Source: Robbsia betulipollinis (GTDB taxonomy: Bacteria > Pseudomonadota > Gammaproteobacteria > Burkholderiales > Burkholderiaceae). Taken from it: 64,000 nucleotides of DNA. Below, piece after piece: positions 1-9,352 of this stretch. The translations under genes were made by a program, and so were the position numbers. The notes under the pieces were generated by a model. The model was not told the origin of the DNA, ran no database searches, and saw only the letters and a program-made list of their open reading frames with translations. Positions within the stretch are counted from its first letter, which is position 1; the number at the start of each line of letters is the position of its first letter. The stretch covers positions 434,001 to 498,000 of the forward strand of contig NZ_JAPMXC010000001.1 of the NCBI RefSeq assembly GCF_026624755.1, in the 5' to 3' direction.

Positions 1-1
1 T

Positions 2-337
2 CGCATTCCCGCGATTTTTTCAGGCGCGCCCCGCCCCGACGGACCCGCGGCAAGCGGACTCGGCCTCGCCAACGACCTCAGCGATCTGGGCATGGCCCTG
101 GCCACCCCGACCGCGATCGCGACCCTGGGCGACACGATCTCGGTCAGGTTCTATCTCGACATGCATTCGTCCACGATCTGCATCGAGGCGGCCAGCACGG
201 TTCGCAACGTGAAGCCGCTGCTGGACGACAACGACAAACAGACCGGCTACGAATACGGACTGGAATTCGCCCAGTTGCCGATCGAGTCGAAGCTCGCGCT
301 GCGCAATTTCGCGTTGAGCCGCCGCAGCATGGGTTAG
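2..337 (+). CDS. PilZ-domain protein, 3' end only
   Basis: The reading frame is open from base 2 to the TAG at 335-337, so the gene starts before the window. The visible 111 residues contain a PilZ signature (NDLSDLGMAL, the D/N-x-S-x-x-G box) followed by the beta-strand pattern of a PilZ barrel ending in YGLEFAQLP. PilZ proteins bind cyclic di-GMP through this box and an upstream RxxxR, which lies outside the window. It could be the C-terminal PilZ half of a YcgR-type flagellar brake, which would fit the flagellar neighbourhood, or a stand-alone PilZ protein; the N-terminus is needed to decide. Confidence 0.6.
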   Translation, partial: RIPAIFSGAPRPDGPAASGLGLANDLSDLGMALATPTAIATLGDTISVRFYLDMHSSTICIEAASTVRNVKPLLDDNDKQTGYEYGLEFAQLPIESKLALRNFALSRRSMG

Positions 338-358
338 CGGCGCGGCGCGGACTCTTTC

Positions 359-1588
359 CTAGCGCGTGTCGACCAGCATCGAACGAAGCGCCCGCACGAC
401 GCGCCGGGTTTGTCCATTGTCGAGAAGGAGCGGCGGCAGCAGCCGGACCGTGCGGGCACGCGTCACGTTGATCAGCAGGCCCTGCGTCCGCAAGGCGGCG
501 ACCGGCAGATACGCGCACGGTGCCGTCATGTCGATGCCGATCATCAGGCCTTTGCCGCGGATGTCCTCCACGCCGTCGACATCGGCCAACGCCGCACGCA
601 GACCCGCGAGCAGCGCCGCCCCCTGCCGCGCCGCGTTGTCCACCAGCGCCGCGTCCTCGATGATGTCGAGCACCGTGCAGGCCACCCGGCACGCGAGCGG
701 ATTGCCGCCGAACGTCGAGCCGTGGCTGCCTGGCGCAAACAACTCCGCCGCCGCCCCGGCGGCAAGACAGGCGCCGATCGGCATGCCGCCGCCCAGCGCC
801 TTCGCCAGGGTCAGCACGTCCGGAACGATCCCCTCATGCTGAAACGCGAACCACTTGCCGGTGCGCCCGAGGCCGGTCTGCACCTCGTCGAGCATCAACA
901 GCCAGTCGTGCCGGTCGCATACCGCGCGCAGCGCCCGGAGATAACCGTCGGGCGGAATCTGCACCCCGCCTTCGCCCTGTACCGGTTCGACCAGAACCGC
1001 GACGACCCGGTCCGCACACGTTGCGGTGCGCGTGCGCAACGCGTCGATGTCGCCGAACGGCACGCGCAGGAAGCCGTCGACCAGCGGCGCGAAACCGGCC
1101 TGCACGGCGGGGCTGTCGCTGGCCGACAGAGTCGCGAACGTGCGTCCGTGAAAGGCGTTTTCCATGACCACGACGAGCGGCTGGGCGATCCCGCGCCGGG
1201 CCGCGTGCAGACGCGCGAGCTTGAGCGCGGCCTCGTTCGCCTCGGCGCCGGAGTTCGCGAAAAAGGCCGCCCGCATGCCGGACAACGTGGTCAGGCGTTC
1301 GGCGAGACGCTGCTGCCAGACCTGCTCGTAGAGATTCGACGTATGCAGCACGAGACCCGCCTGTTCGCGAATCGCTTCGATGACGCGGGGGTGGGCATGG
1401 CCGACCGCGTTGACGCCGACGCCCGCGACCGCGTCCAGATACTCACGCCCGGCGGCGTCCCACAGCCGCGCGCCTTCGCCCCGGACGAACGTCACCGGCA
1501 GCGGCGCGTAGGTGCGCATCAGGGGTGACGTCACCCCGGGGTTCCCCTGCCGTTTCGCTTCCACCAGATCCATTGTCGCGTTATCCAT
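359..1588 (-). CDS. argD: Acetylornithine/succinyl-diaminopimelate-type aminotransferase
   Basis: Class III PLP aminotransferase of 409 residues, the normal length for ArgD/AstC. Visible family features are the cofactor glycines in [16 protein letters not shown], the [10 protein letters not shown] segment, the aspartate in [16 protein letters not shown] and the Schiff-base lysine in [14 protein letters not shown]. The family transfers the amino group of N-acetylornithine (or related omega-amino acids) to 2-oxoglutarate in arginine synthesis or breakdown. The start at 1588 is chosen because AAGGAGAGAGAA sits just upstream; an in-frame extension to 1669 has no such site. It is divergent from the LysR gene (93-base gap), a layout typical of a regulator and its target. 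Because there are no other arg genes nearby, it may be a second, catabolic copy rather than the biosynthetic ArgD. Confidence 0.85.
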   Translation of the reverse strand: MDNATMDLVEAKRQGNPGVTSPLMRTYAPLPVTFVRGEGARLWDAAGREYLDAVAGVGVNAVGHAHPRVIEAIREQAGLVLHTSNLYEQVWQQRLAERLTTLSGMRAAFFANSGAEANEAALKLARLHAARRGIAQPLVVVMENAFHGRTFATLSASDSPAVQAGFAPLVDGFLRVPFGDIDALRTRTATCADRVVAVLVEPVQGEGGVQIPPDGYLRALRAVCDRHDWLLMLDEVQTGLGRTGKWFAFQHEGIVPDVLTLAKALGGGMPIGACLAAGAAAELFAPGSHGSTFGGNPLACRVACTVLDIIEDAALVDNAARQGAALLAGLRAALADVDGVEDIRGKGLMIGIDMTAPCAYLPVAALRTQGLLINVTRARTVRLLPPLLLDNGQTRRVVRALRSMLVDTR

Positions 1589-1681
1589 TTCTCTCTCCTT
1601 TGATGAGGATTCCAGTATCTTTGACAAGCTCGCCGGGATAAACGGCGACGCACTGGAAGGACCTTGCACCGGGAGTTCACA

Positions 1682-2593
1682 ATGGATCTATACGAGGCGA
1701 TGACCGTGTTCGTGCGCGTGGTCGACAGCGGCAGCATGACCGCGGCCGCGGAGCGGAGCGACATCTCGACCACGATGGTCGGCAATCACCTGCGCTGGCT
1801 CGAAAAACGTCTCGGTGTCAGCCTGTTGCGTCGCACCACGCGACGTCAGGGGCTCACGGAATTCGGCGCCGCCTACTACCAGCGCTGCGTGGAGATTCTG
1901 GGACTCGTGAACGACGCCGAGCGCATGGCGGAGACGACGCACGCCACGCCGCAGGGCACGCTGCGTATCACCGCACCGCCCGCCTTCGGCGCCGAATACC
2001 TGATGTCGCGCCTCGACGACTACCTGTCGCGCCACCCTGCGATCCGGCTGGACGTCGTGCTGACGGACCGGATCGTCGACCTGGTGGAGGAAGGCTTCGA
2101 TGCCGCGATCCGTCTGGGAACGCTGGCGACATCCAGCCTGGTGGCGCGTCCGCTGATGGACTACGGGCTGACCATATGCGCGGCCCCGGCCTATCTGACG
2201 CGACGCGGCGCGCCGGCCGGTCCGCTCGATCTCGCCACGCACGATTGTCTTGCGTTTACCTATCCGGCCGGGACCGAATGGCGCTGGACCGAGCGGCAAT
2301 GGCGGATGCAGGGTCCGGCAGGCGAAGAACGGTGCGTGGACGTAAGCGGTCGCGTGAGCGTCAACAACGCGCAGGCATTACGGCGCGCGGCATTGAGCGG
2401 GCTGGGCGTGGCCATGCTGCCCAACGCGCTGGTCGCGGAGGACCTGGCGCACGGCCGGCTCGTGGCGCTGATGGACGCCTATCGCCTGCCCACGCGGCCG
2501 ATGCACCTGGTATACCCGGCGGACCGTTTCAAGGGGCCCAAACTGCGCAGCTTCGTCGATTTCTGTCTCGAAACGTTCGGCCGCGCCACATGA
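1682..2593 (+). CDS. LysR-family transcriptional regulator
   Basis: 303 residues. An N-terminal winged helix-turn-helix (about residues 1-60: [23 protein letters not shown], then [11 protein letters not shown]) is followed by a LysR substrate-binding domain (about 85-295). The start at 1682 follows GGGAG; an upstream ATG at 1664 would add six residues without a better site. It lies divergent from the argD-type gene, so control of that aminotransferase is the simplest guess, but no effector can be read from the sequence. The gene ends exactly where fliA ends on the other strand: the palindrome TGATCA supplies both stop codons. Confidence 0.88.
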   Translation: MDLYEAMTVFVRVVDSGSMTAAAERSDISTTMVGNHLRWLEKRLGVSLLRRTTRRQGLTEFGAAYYQRCVEILGLVNDAERMAETTHATPQGTLRITAPPAFGAEYLMSRLDDYLSRHPAIRLDVVLTDRIVDLVEEGFDAAIRLGTLATSSLVARPLMDYGLTICAAPAYLTRRGAPAGPLDLATHDCLAFTYPAGTEWRWTERQWRMQGPAGEERCVDVSGRVSVNNAQALRRAALSGLGVAMLPNALVAEDLAHGRLVALMDAYRLPTRPMHLVYPADRFKGPKLRSFVDFCLETFGRAT

Positions 2594-3319
2594 TCACGCC
2601 GGCGTGGGGACGAACTCGCGCAGCTTCGCGCGCAGACGCGTCACGGCCTGACTGTGCAGCTGGCAGACCCGCGATTCGCTGACGTCCATCACCGCACCGA
2701 TTTCGCGCAGGTTCAGGCCCTGTTCGTAATACAGGCTCAGCAGCAGCTTCTCGCGTTCCGGCAGGCGGTCGATCGCGCCGATCAAGGCCTCCCGAAAAGC
2801 GCCTTCCATCAACGACGCCAGCGGGTCCGAGCGATCGACGCAATGGCGGTCCAGGAAGGACTCGTCGCCGCCTTCGCGTTCGAAGTCCTCGTAGTAGAAC
2901 AACTGGCTGCCATGCAGTTCCTGCAGCATGTCCTGGTATTCGCCCAGCGGCAATTCGAGGTGCGCGGCGATCTCCGATTCGCTCGGCGAGCGCCCGACGC
3001 GCTGCTCGACTTCATGCACCGCCCGCTCCACCTGGCGCGACGAGCGCCGCAGACTGCGCGGCAGCCAGTCGTTGTCGCGCAACTGGTCGAGGATCGCGCC
3101 GCGAATCCGCTGGCTCGCATAGGTCTCGAACTGCGCGCCCAACTCGCCCTTGTAGCGGTTGGCCGCGTCGAGCAGGCCGATCATTCCCGCCTGGATCAGG
3201 TCGTCGAGCTCGACGCTCGACGGCAGCTTCGCCACGATATGCAGGGCGATGCGGCGCACCAGCGGCGCGTAACGGGTGGCCAGGTCTTTTTGCGTCATCT
3301 TTCCGTCTGCTGTGTACAT
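2594..3319 (-). CDS. fliA: RNA polymerase sigma-28 factor FliA
   Basis: 241 residues, the usual size for FliA. Region 2 (LVRRIALHIVAKLPSSVELDDLIQAGMIGLLDA, with the core-binding DLIQ.G.IGL), region 3 (SRRSSRQVERAVHEVE) and region 4 with its helix-turn-helix (LREIGAVMDVSESRVCQLHSQA) are all visible. FliA directs core RNA polymerase to late flagellar and chemotaxis promoters of the form TAAA-N15-GCCGATAA; one such site occurs in this window at 24238-24264. GAGGAC seven bases before the ATG at 3319 supports this start. It is the last gene of the flhBAFG-fliA run, 12 bases behind flhG, and is converged on by the LysR gene. Confidence 0.96.
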   Translation of the reverse strand: MYTADGKMTQKDLATRYAPLVRRIALHIVAKLPSSVELDDLIQAGMIGLLDAANRYKGELGAQFETYASQRIRGAILDQLRDNDWLPRSLRRSSRQVERAVHEVEQRVGRSPSESEIAAHLELPLGEYQDMLQELHGSQLFYYEDFEREGGDESFLDRHCVDRSDPLASLMEGAFREALIGAIDRLPEREKLLLSLYYEQGLNLREIGAVMDVSESRVCQLHSQAVTRLRAKLREFVPTPA

Positions 3320-3331
3320 CGTGGGGTCCTC

Positions 3332-4339
3332 TCAGACGGCGTGCGCGGGATAGCCTTGTCGCGACAAGGCTTTTTCATATAAAGGGAACACGGTGCCCTT
3401 GCTCTTTTGACGTTCCATCTCATCACCCGCTTCATGAAGCAGTTCACGGCTCAATTCACGATTCCGGTTGCCCGCCATCCGGGGGTCGGCATCCGTCATC
3501 GCGGACGGGCGCAGGCCCAGCCGGTCGGTGACCGATTCCGCGGCCGCGGCGCGCGCGGCGATCGGCCGCCAGGGCCAGTGCAGCATGTCCGCAGCGATGC
3601 GCCGGTAGTCGATCGCCGCCGGCGCCGCCGGAAAGGCCGACACCACGCTCACGCCCAGCGACGCCGCGCGGGCGATACGCTCCCGATCGCGCGAGATCAC
3701 ACCGGCGGGCGTCAGCGATACGCCCAGGTAGCGCGTCGCCACACCGGAAAGATTCTGATAGACGTTCTGCGCATCGCTCGGCTGCGCGACACGGTTGAAC
3801 AGCAGGCGGAACTGCTTGTTCGCATGCGACAGGTGCAACCGTTTGATCAATGCGTACGCGCTGGTCAACGATGCCGCATCCGCATCCATCACGACGACCA
3901 GATCGTGCGCCAGCGCGGCCAGTGGCGAGAAGGCGCCGTCCTCGTCGACGCGTGCGTCGATCAGCACCAGATCCGCCCCGCCGTCGAGCGCGGCCAGTTG
4001 TTCCTCGCCCGGAACGCGTGCGAGCGATCCGCGCGGGGCCGCCAGCACCGCCGCGCCATGGCTTTCGTCGAGCGAAGAGAAGGCGCTTTCGAGCGATACC
4101 CGGCCGGCGACGACATCGGCCAGGGTCGACTGGCCCGCGGCGGGCACCGCGTGCTCGTCGATCACCAGCGCGCGCTTGCCATGGTGGCAGAGTGCCGCCG
4201 CGAGATTGATCACCGCGGTGGTGGCGCCCGCGCCCTGCTTCGCGCCCAGCATCGCCACGACCCGCAACGGCCGCCGGGCCAGCAAACGGCGCAGTCCTTC
4301 CGCCTGGTCGGTCACGAACTTATCCAAAATGCACCCCAC
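3332..4339 (-). CDS. flhG: Flagellar number regulator FlhG/FleN (MinD-like), divergent P-loop
   Basis: 335 residues with the N-terminal FlhF-activating helix (VTDQAEGLRRLL) and a MinD/ParA fold. FlhG homologues count flagella by stimulating the GTPase of FlhF and by restraining flagellar transcription. The deviant Walker A reads AKQGAGATTAV rather than KGGVGKT: the signature lysine is kept, but the lysine that contacts phosphate is alanine. Later landmarks remain recognisable (RALVIDEH, LVLIDARVD, RLLFNRV). About 80 residues after the MinD core (AARAAAAESV to the end) have no obvious counterpart. The start lies 20 bases inside the end of flhF, so the two are probably translationally coupled. 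ATP binding should not be assumed. Confidence 0.88.
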   Translation of the reverse strand: MGCILDKFVTDQAEGLRRLLARRPLRVVAMLGAKQGAGATTAVINLAAALCHHGKRALVIDEHAVPAAGQSTLADVVAGRVSLESAFSSLDESHGAAVLAAPRGSLARVPGEEQLAALDGGADLVLIDARVDEDGAFSPLAALAHDLVVVMDADAASLTSAYALIKRLHLSHANKQFRLLFNRVAQPSDAQNVYQNLSGVATRYLGVSLTPAGVISRDRERIARAASLGVSVVSAFPAAPAAIDYRRIAADMLHWPWRPIAARAAAAESVTDRLGLRPSAMTDADPRMAGNRNRELSRELLHEAGDEMERQKSKGTVFPLYEKALSRQGYPAHAV

Positions 4340-7253
4340 CGGATTGAGCGGTCATGGCGGATGACGCGATGTGCGCGTCGGCGCCGAACATCAGCGCGAT
4401 ATCGTCTTCGTCGGGCTGGAAGGGCGAAGCCTGTTGCCGTTCGCTGAAGGCGTTCTCGATCAGGAAACCGCGACGTGCGACGCGCAGGTCTTCCGGCACC
4501 TTCTGGCCGTTGGACACGTAATGCACCGGCAGGCGGTGGCGCATCACCGTGTCGAGCGCCGCGCCGATGCCGTTCGATTCGTCGACCTTCGTGATGATGC
4601 AGCCGCTCAGGCTTTCGCCGTTCGCCTCGCCGTGCGCACCGTAGGCACGCACCACTTCGTTCAGCGTGTCGCCATGGCTGGTGGCGTTGAGCAGCAGCAG
4701 GCGCTTCACCGGCAGATGCGTGCGGCACAGCATCGAGACCTGCTCGGATACGGCCCGGTCGCGCTGGCTCATGCCGATCGTGTCGATCAGGACCATGTGC
4801 TTGTTGCGCAGTTCGGAGAGCACCAGCGACAGATCGGCGGCGTCCTTGACGGCATGCACCGCGACGCCGAGGATCCGGCCGTAGATGCGCAGTTGCTCAT
4901 GCGCGCCGATCCGGTAGGAGTCCGTGGTCAGCAGCGCGACGCGATCGGCGCCGTGGCGCATGACCGCGCGTGCGGCGAGCTTCGCGGTGGTGGTCGTCTT
5001 GCCCACGCCGGTCGGGCCCATCAGCGCGAACACGCCGCCTTGCTCCATCAGCGAATCCTCGTTGTCCAGCACCGGCAGGTTGCGCTCGAAGGTGGCCTTG
5101 ACCCAGGACATGCCCTGTTCCGCGTTGTCGACCGACGGCATTTTCGCGAGCAGCAGGCGCACCAGTTGCGCGGAGAAGCCGCAGGCCAGCAACGTGCGCG
5201 TCATCGCGATGCGCGTCGGGTCGCGGCGCTCGCGCTCGACTTCGCCCAGCGCCGCGAGCTGCTCGCCGAGCGTGCCGCACAGCGTGCGCATTTCGGAGAG
5301 CACTTCACCGGCAACGGCGCGCGGGCTGCTGGGTGCCGGCGTCGCGGGCTGCGTCACGGCCTTTTCCACTTCCGCCGGAATCGGCGCGCTCGACAGGTCG
5401 AGCGCGGGGACTTCGGCGGCCGTGAACGCGGGGGCGTCCGGCGCGACCGTTTCGACCGGTGCGGTGACTGCAACCGGGGCGGCCACTTCGACCGGGGCCG
5501 CCGCGGCAACCGGCGCCACCGGCGCCACCACTTCGACCGGCGCGGCCGCCACGACCGGTGCCGGGGCACTGGCGGCACCGACGAAGGGCAGCGTCAGACC
5601 CATGGGGGTCATGCCGGCATTCGTCCGGACGCGCGTTTGCGAGCCGTACGACGAGGGGGCAAAACTCGGTGCGGTGTTTTCCACGTCGGCGGCTCCAGTA
5701 CGCGATTCGACGCTGCGCTGCGCGTCCACCGAATCCGGCGACGCGACGGCGAGGGGGGCGGTGGGCGATACGACCTGCGGCGCGGGGATCGTGGCGGGCG
5801 CCACGGCCGGCGCGGCGGTCTGGACTGCCGACAGCGCTTCCGGCACGATCGGCGCGACCACTTCCGGCACGATCGGCGCGACCGGCACCGCCACTTCCGG
5901 CGCCATCGCGGCAACCGGAACGACGGGCGCGGCGACCGGCGCCACGACGTGCTCGATCACCGGCTCGATCACGGGCGCCGGCGCCGCCGGGGGCGTGGCG
6001 ACGACGGGGGCCACGGGTGCCGTGGCGGCGACGCGGGCCAGCATCTGTTCTTCCTGAGCGACGCTCGGGCGCGTGACGATCGGGCCGGTCGCCGAACCGA
6101 GTCCGCGGGCGGCGGCCGCCGACGGCGTCATGCCGCTCTCGCGGCGCGCTTCGCGCGGCGCCGCGACGAAAGCGTCATCGTCCGTGCGCTCGGCGCGGCC
6201 CAGGCCCAGCACGCCGGCGTTCTGCGGCGACTCGCGGCGCTCGGCGCGCACCAGACCCAGCACCGACGCTTCGTCGGCCTGCGAGAGCGCCGGAGCCGTG
6301 GCCTGCTCGCGGCGCGCCGGGATCGCTGCCTGATCGTCGGCGTTCGCGACGCGCTCGCGGAACGACGGCCGCGAGAACATGCGGGCGAAGATCGAACGCG
6401 CCGATGCGGGGGGCGCCGCGGGGGCCGGGGCGGCCGGGGCGGCCGGCACGTTCGCCGCGGCAAGACGGCTGGCCGCGATAGAGGCGCTCGCGCCGTTCGC
6501 GCGCATGCCGGCCGCCGGGGGCACGGTCACCGGCACCGCGGCGGGGGCGGCAATCGGCGCGGCCGCCGCAGACGCCAGCGACGCCGCACCCGGCGCCTGG
6601 CGCGGCGCGGCCAGCGCCGACGGCGTCCAGACGGCGCCCGTTTCTTCCTGCACATCGCGCGGATTCACCGCCGCGCCGGCGTGCGCGCGGTAGTGGCCGT
6701 CGTCGCGGTCGTGCGCTGCGCCATTTCCGTAGACATCGTCGCCTTCGTCATCCGCATCGTAGGCGGCGACGTCGTCATACGGCGAGGGCGCAGGTGCCGC
6801 GGGCGCCGTCCGGTAGGCCGGCGCCACGTTCGCGCGCGCCTGCGGCGCCGGGTTGCCGCGATGCACATACGCCAGCGCCGAGGCGCCGTCCTCGCCGATA
6901 TTCGCCGCGGCGAGCACGCCGGGAGGCGCGATCGTGCGATCACGACGTCCCGCTGGCGGCTGCGTCTGCGGAAACGACGGCGCCGGACGGGCGGCCCGCG
7001 CGGGCACGGCGTCACGCCACGACGGCACGACGCGCGCTTCGGCGGCCGGCGCCGACGCGTGGGCCGCAGGCATCGCTGCCGGTGCCTGACGCTCGTCGAC
7101 GATATCCGTCAACGTTTCCTCGGTCAGCGCGACCAGTTCCACTCCACCGTCGACCACGCGGTTCGACAGCACCACGGCATCGGCGCCCAATGCCTCGCGA
7201 ACCAGGCGCAACGCCTCTCGAGATGACGGCGCGAAGAATTTACGGACTTTCAA
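4320..7253 (-). CDS. flhF: SRP-type GTPase FlhF with very long Ala/Pro/Val linker
   Basis: 977 residues, about twice the length of ordinary FlhF. The N-terminal B domain (MKVRKFFAPSSREALRLVRE) and the C-terminal NG GTPase domain (about residue 640 on) are normal: P-loop GPTGVGKTTTTAKLAA near residue 745, then TTDSYRIGAHEQL and LIDTIGMSQRD. Between them lie about 500 residues rich in Ala, Pro and Val, with many APVEV/PVAPV-like repeats, probably disordered. FlhF places the flagellum at the pole in polar flagellates and recruits early basal-body parts. It overlaps flhA by ATGA and flhG by 20 bases. The GC-rich repetitive linker leaves long open frames on the opposite strand, which are not genes. 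Confidence 0.93.
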   Translation of the reverse strand: MKVRKFFAPSSREALRLVREALGADAVVLSNRVVDGGVELVALTEETLTDIVDERQAPAAMPAAHASAPAAEARVVPSWRDAVPARAARPAPSFPQTQPPAGRRDRTIAPPGVLAAANIGEDGASALAYVHRGNPAPQARANVAPAYRTAPAAPAPSPYDDVAAYDADDEGDDVYGNGAAHDRDDGHYRAHAGAAVNPRDVQEETGAVWTPSALAAPRQAPGAASLASAAAAPIAAPAAVPVTVPPAAGMRANGASASIAASRLAAANVPAAPAAPAPAAPPASARSIFARMFSRPSFRERVANADDQAAIPARREQATAPALSQADEASVLGLVRAERRESPQNAGVLGLGRAERTDDDAFVAAPREARRESGMTPSAAAARGLGSATGPIVTRPSVAQEEQMLARVAATAPVAPVVATPPAAPAPVIEPVIEHVVAPVAAPVVPVAAMAPEVAVPVAPIVPEVVAPIVPEALSAVQTAAPAVAPATIPAPQVVSPTAPLAVASPDSVDAQRSVESRTGAADVENTAPSFAPSSYGSQTRVRTNAGMTPMGLTLPFVGAASAPAPVVAAAPVEVVAPVAPVAAAAPVEVAAPVAVTAPVETVAPDAPAFTAAEVPALDLSSAPIPAEVEKAVTQPATPAPSSPRAVAGEVLSEMRTLCGTLGEQLAALGEVERERRDPTRIAMTRTLLACGFSAQLVRLLLAKMPSVDNAEQGMSWVKATFERNLPVLDNEDSLMEQGGVFALMGPTGVGKTTTTAKLAARAVMRHGADRVALLTTDSYRIGAHEQLRIYGRILGVAVHAVKDAADLSLVLSELRNKHMVLIDTIGMSQRDRAVSEQVSMLCRTHLPVKRLLLLNATSHGDTLNEVVRAYGAHGEANGESLSGCIITKVDESNGIGAALDTVMRHRLPVHYVSNGQKVPEDLRVARRGFLIENAFSERQQASPFQPDEDDIALMFGADAHIASSAMTAQSGGVHFG

Positions 7254-9352
7254 ATCTGACCTCCGATGGTGGTCGTGACTCTGACGGTGCGGGTATCAGG
7301 AACTTCCGCATAGCTCAGGACCTTCAATTGCGGCATGCTGCGTCTCAGGAAGCGCGCCAACAACGCGCGCAAACCGTGCTGAACCAGCAGGACCGGCGGG
7401 AAACCCTGGTTCTGCTGATGTTCGATCGCCTGCTGCGTCTGCTGCAGCAGGGTGGCCGCGAGACCCGGTTCGAGACCGCCCTGGCTGCCGTTGGCGAGCG
7501 CCTGCGACAGCACGCGCTCGAGCATCGGGTCGAGTCCCATGACCGACATCTCGGTAGTGCCCGGCGCGACCTGCTGCGTGATCGCGCGGCCCAGGGCCAG
7601 GCGCGTCAACGCGGTCAGTTCGTACGGGTCGTTGATCTTCGGCGCGTGCTCGGCGAGCACGTCGAGAATGGTGCGCATGTCGCGGATCGGCACGCCTTCG
7701 TCCAGCAGCGCCTGCAGTACCTTCTGCAGCGACGTCAGCGAGATCACCTTCGGCACCAGGTCCTCGATCAGCTTCGGCGCGTCGCGGCCGATGCGGTCGA
7801 GCAACTGCTGCACTTCCTGACGGCTCAGCAGTTCGGCGGCGTGCGAGGTGACGACGTGGTTCAGGTGCGTGGCGACCACCGTGCCCGCGTCCACCACCGT
7901 GTAACCCAGCAGTTGCGCCTGCTCGCGCATGCCGATGTCGATCCACACCGCCGGCAGGCCGAAGGCCGGGTCGCGCGTCGGCGAACCTTGCAGCGGCCCG
8001 CTGACCTGGCCCGGGTTGATCGCCAGCCACTGCCCCGGGAACGCATCGCCCACGCCCACTTCGACGCCGTTGAGGGCGATGCGGTACGCGTTCGGGCGCA
8101 GTTCGAGGTTGTCGCGGATATGCACCACCGGCGCCAGGAAACCGATCTCCTGCGCGAACTTCTTGCGGATGCCCTTGATGCGCTTGAGCAGTTCGCCTTC
8201 CTGCGAGGCATCCACCAGCGGAATCAGGCGATAGCCGATTTCCAGACCGAGCGGGTCGACCAGCTGCACGTCGTCCCAGCTGGCTTCGGCCGAATCGGCG
8301 GACACCGGCGCTTCGAGCAGGGGCTTCGGCGCGGCGGCGGCGGCGGCTTTCGCGACGGCCTTCTGCGTGATGCGGCGCGCCAGGAAGATCAGTCCGCCGC
8401 CCAGCAACAGGAAGGCGAAGTGCGGCATGCCCGGGATCAGTCCCATGCCGCCGATGATGCCGCCGGTGATCGCCAGTACTTTCGGGTTATCGAAGAGTTG
8501 CCCGGTGATCTGCGTGCCGACGTCTTCCTCGGTGGCCACGCGCGAGACGATGACGCCGGCCGCGGTCGAGATCACCAGCGCCGGGATCTGGCCGACCAGA
8601 CCGTCGCCGATGGTCAGCAGCGTGTAGTTGGTGGCCGCCGCGCCCACCGCCATGTCGTGCTGCACGACGCCGATGATCAGGCCGCCGACGATGTTGATGA
8701 CCAGGATCAGCAGGCCCGCGACCGCATCGCCGCGCACGAACTTGGACGCACCGTCCATCGAGCCGTAGAACTCGGCTTCCTGGGCGACCGCGATGCGGCG
8801 CTTGCGGGCATCGGTTTCGTTGATGAGGCCGGCGTTCAGATCGGCGTCGATGGCCATCTGCTTGCCCGGCATCGCGTCGAGCGTGAAGCGCGCCGACACT
8901 TCGGCGATACGCCCCGCGCCCTTCGTGATCACCATGAAGTTGATGATGACGAGGATGACGAACACGACGATGCCGACCGCGTAGTTGCCGCCCACCAGGA
9001 AATGACCGAACGATTCGATCACCTTGCCGGCCGCGTCCGGGCCGGTATGGCCTTCCATCAGCACGATGCGCGTGGAGGCGACGTTCAGCGACAGGCGCAG
9101 CAGCGTCGAGAACAGCAGAACGCTCGGGAAGGCGGAGAAATCGAGCGGCTTCTGGGTGTAGAGGCTGACCAGCAGCACCATCACCGACAGCGCGATGTTG
9201 AAGGTGAACAGCAGATCCAGGATGAACGCCGGCAGCGGCAGGATCATCATCCCGAGGATCATGATGATCAGGATCGGGCCCGACAGGCCGCGCATGTTGG
9301 CCGTGCTGCCCAGACCGGGCATGCCGAGCATGGTACCCAGGCGCGAGCTCAT
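7250..9352 (-). CDS. flhA: Flagellar type III export gate protein FlhA
   Basis: 700 residues, the family length. The N-terminal half has about eight membrane helices (for example ILIIMILGMMILPLPAFILD, LLFTFNIALSVMVLLVSLY) and the FHIPEP-type cytoplasmic loop (SARFTLDAMPGKQMAIDADL, DARKRR). The C-terminal half is the soluble domain that docks export chaperones and substrates. FlhA is the major ring-forming component of the flagellar export gate and takes part in proton-driven export. It overlaps flhB and flhF by four bases (ATGA) on each side, so the export genes are one transcriptional unit. Confidence 0.97.
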   Translation of the reverse strand: MSSRLGTMLGMPGLGSTANMRGLSGPILIIMILGMMILPLPAFILDLLFTFNIALSVMVLLVSLYTQKPLDFSAFPSVLLFSTLLRLSLNVASTRIVLMEGHTGPDAAGKVIESFGHFLVGGNYAVGIVVFVILVIINFMVITKGAGRIAEVSARFTLDAMPGKQMAIDADLNAGLINETDARKRRIAVAQEAEFYGSMDGASKFVRGDAVAGLLILVINIVGGLIIGVVQHDMAVGAAATNYTLLTIGDGLVGQIPALVISTAAGVIVSRVATEEDVGTQITGQLFDNPKVLAITGGIIGGMGLIPGMPHFAFLLLGGGLIFLARRITQKAVAKAAAAAAPKPLLEAPVSADSAEASWDDVQLVDPLGLEIGYRLIPLVDASQEGELLKRIKGIRKKFAQEIGFLAPVVHIRDNLELRPNAYRIALNGVEVGVGDAFPGQWLAINPGQVSGPLQGSPTRDPAFGLPAVWIDIGMREQAQLLGYTVVDAGTVVATHLNHVVTSHAAELLSRQEVQQLLDRIGRDAPKLIEDLVPKVISLTSLQKVLQALLDEGVPIRDMRTILDVLAEHAPKINDPYELTALTRLALGRAITQQVAPGTTEMSVMGLDPMLERVLSQALANGSQGGLEPGLAATLLQQTQQAIEHQQNQGFPPVLLVQHGLRALLARFLRRSMPQLKVLSYAEVPDTRTVRVTTTIGGQI

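Noticed and set aside
2591-2596. TGATCA as a binding site
   Set aside because: It simply supplies the stop codons of two convergent genes (LysR and fliA).
4371-7226. Open frame of about 950 codons on the plus strand opposite flhF
   Set aside because: Arg/His/Gly-rich translation with no family features; it is the shadow of the GC-rich, Ala-rich flhF linker.
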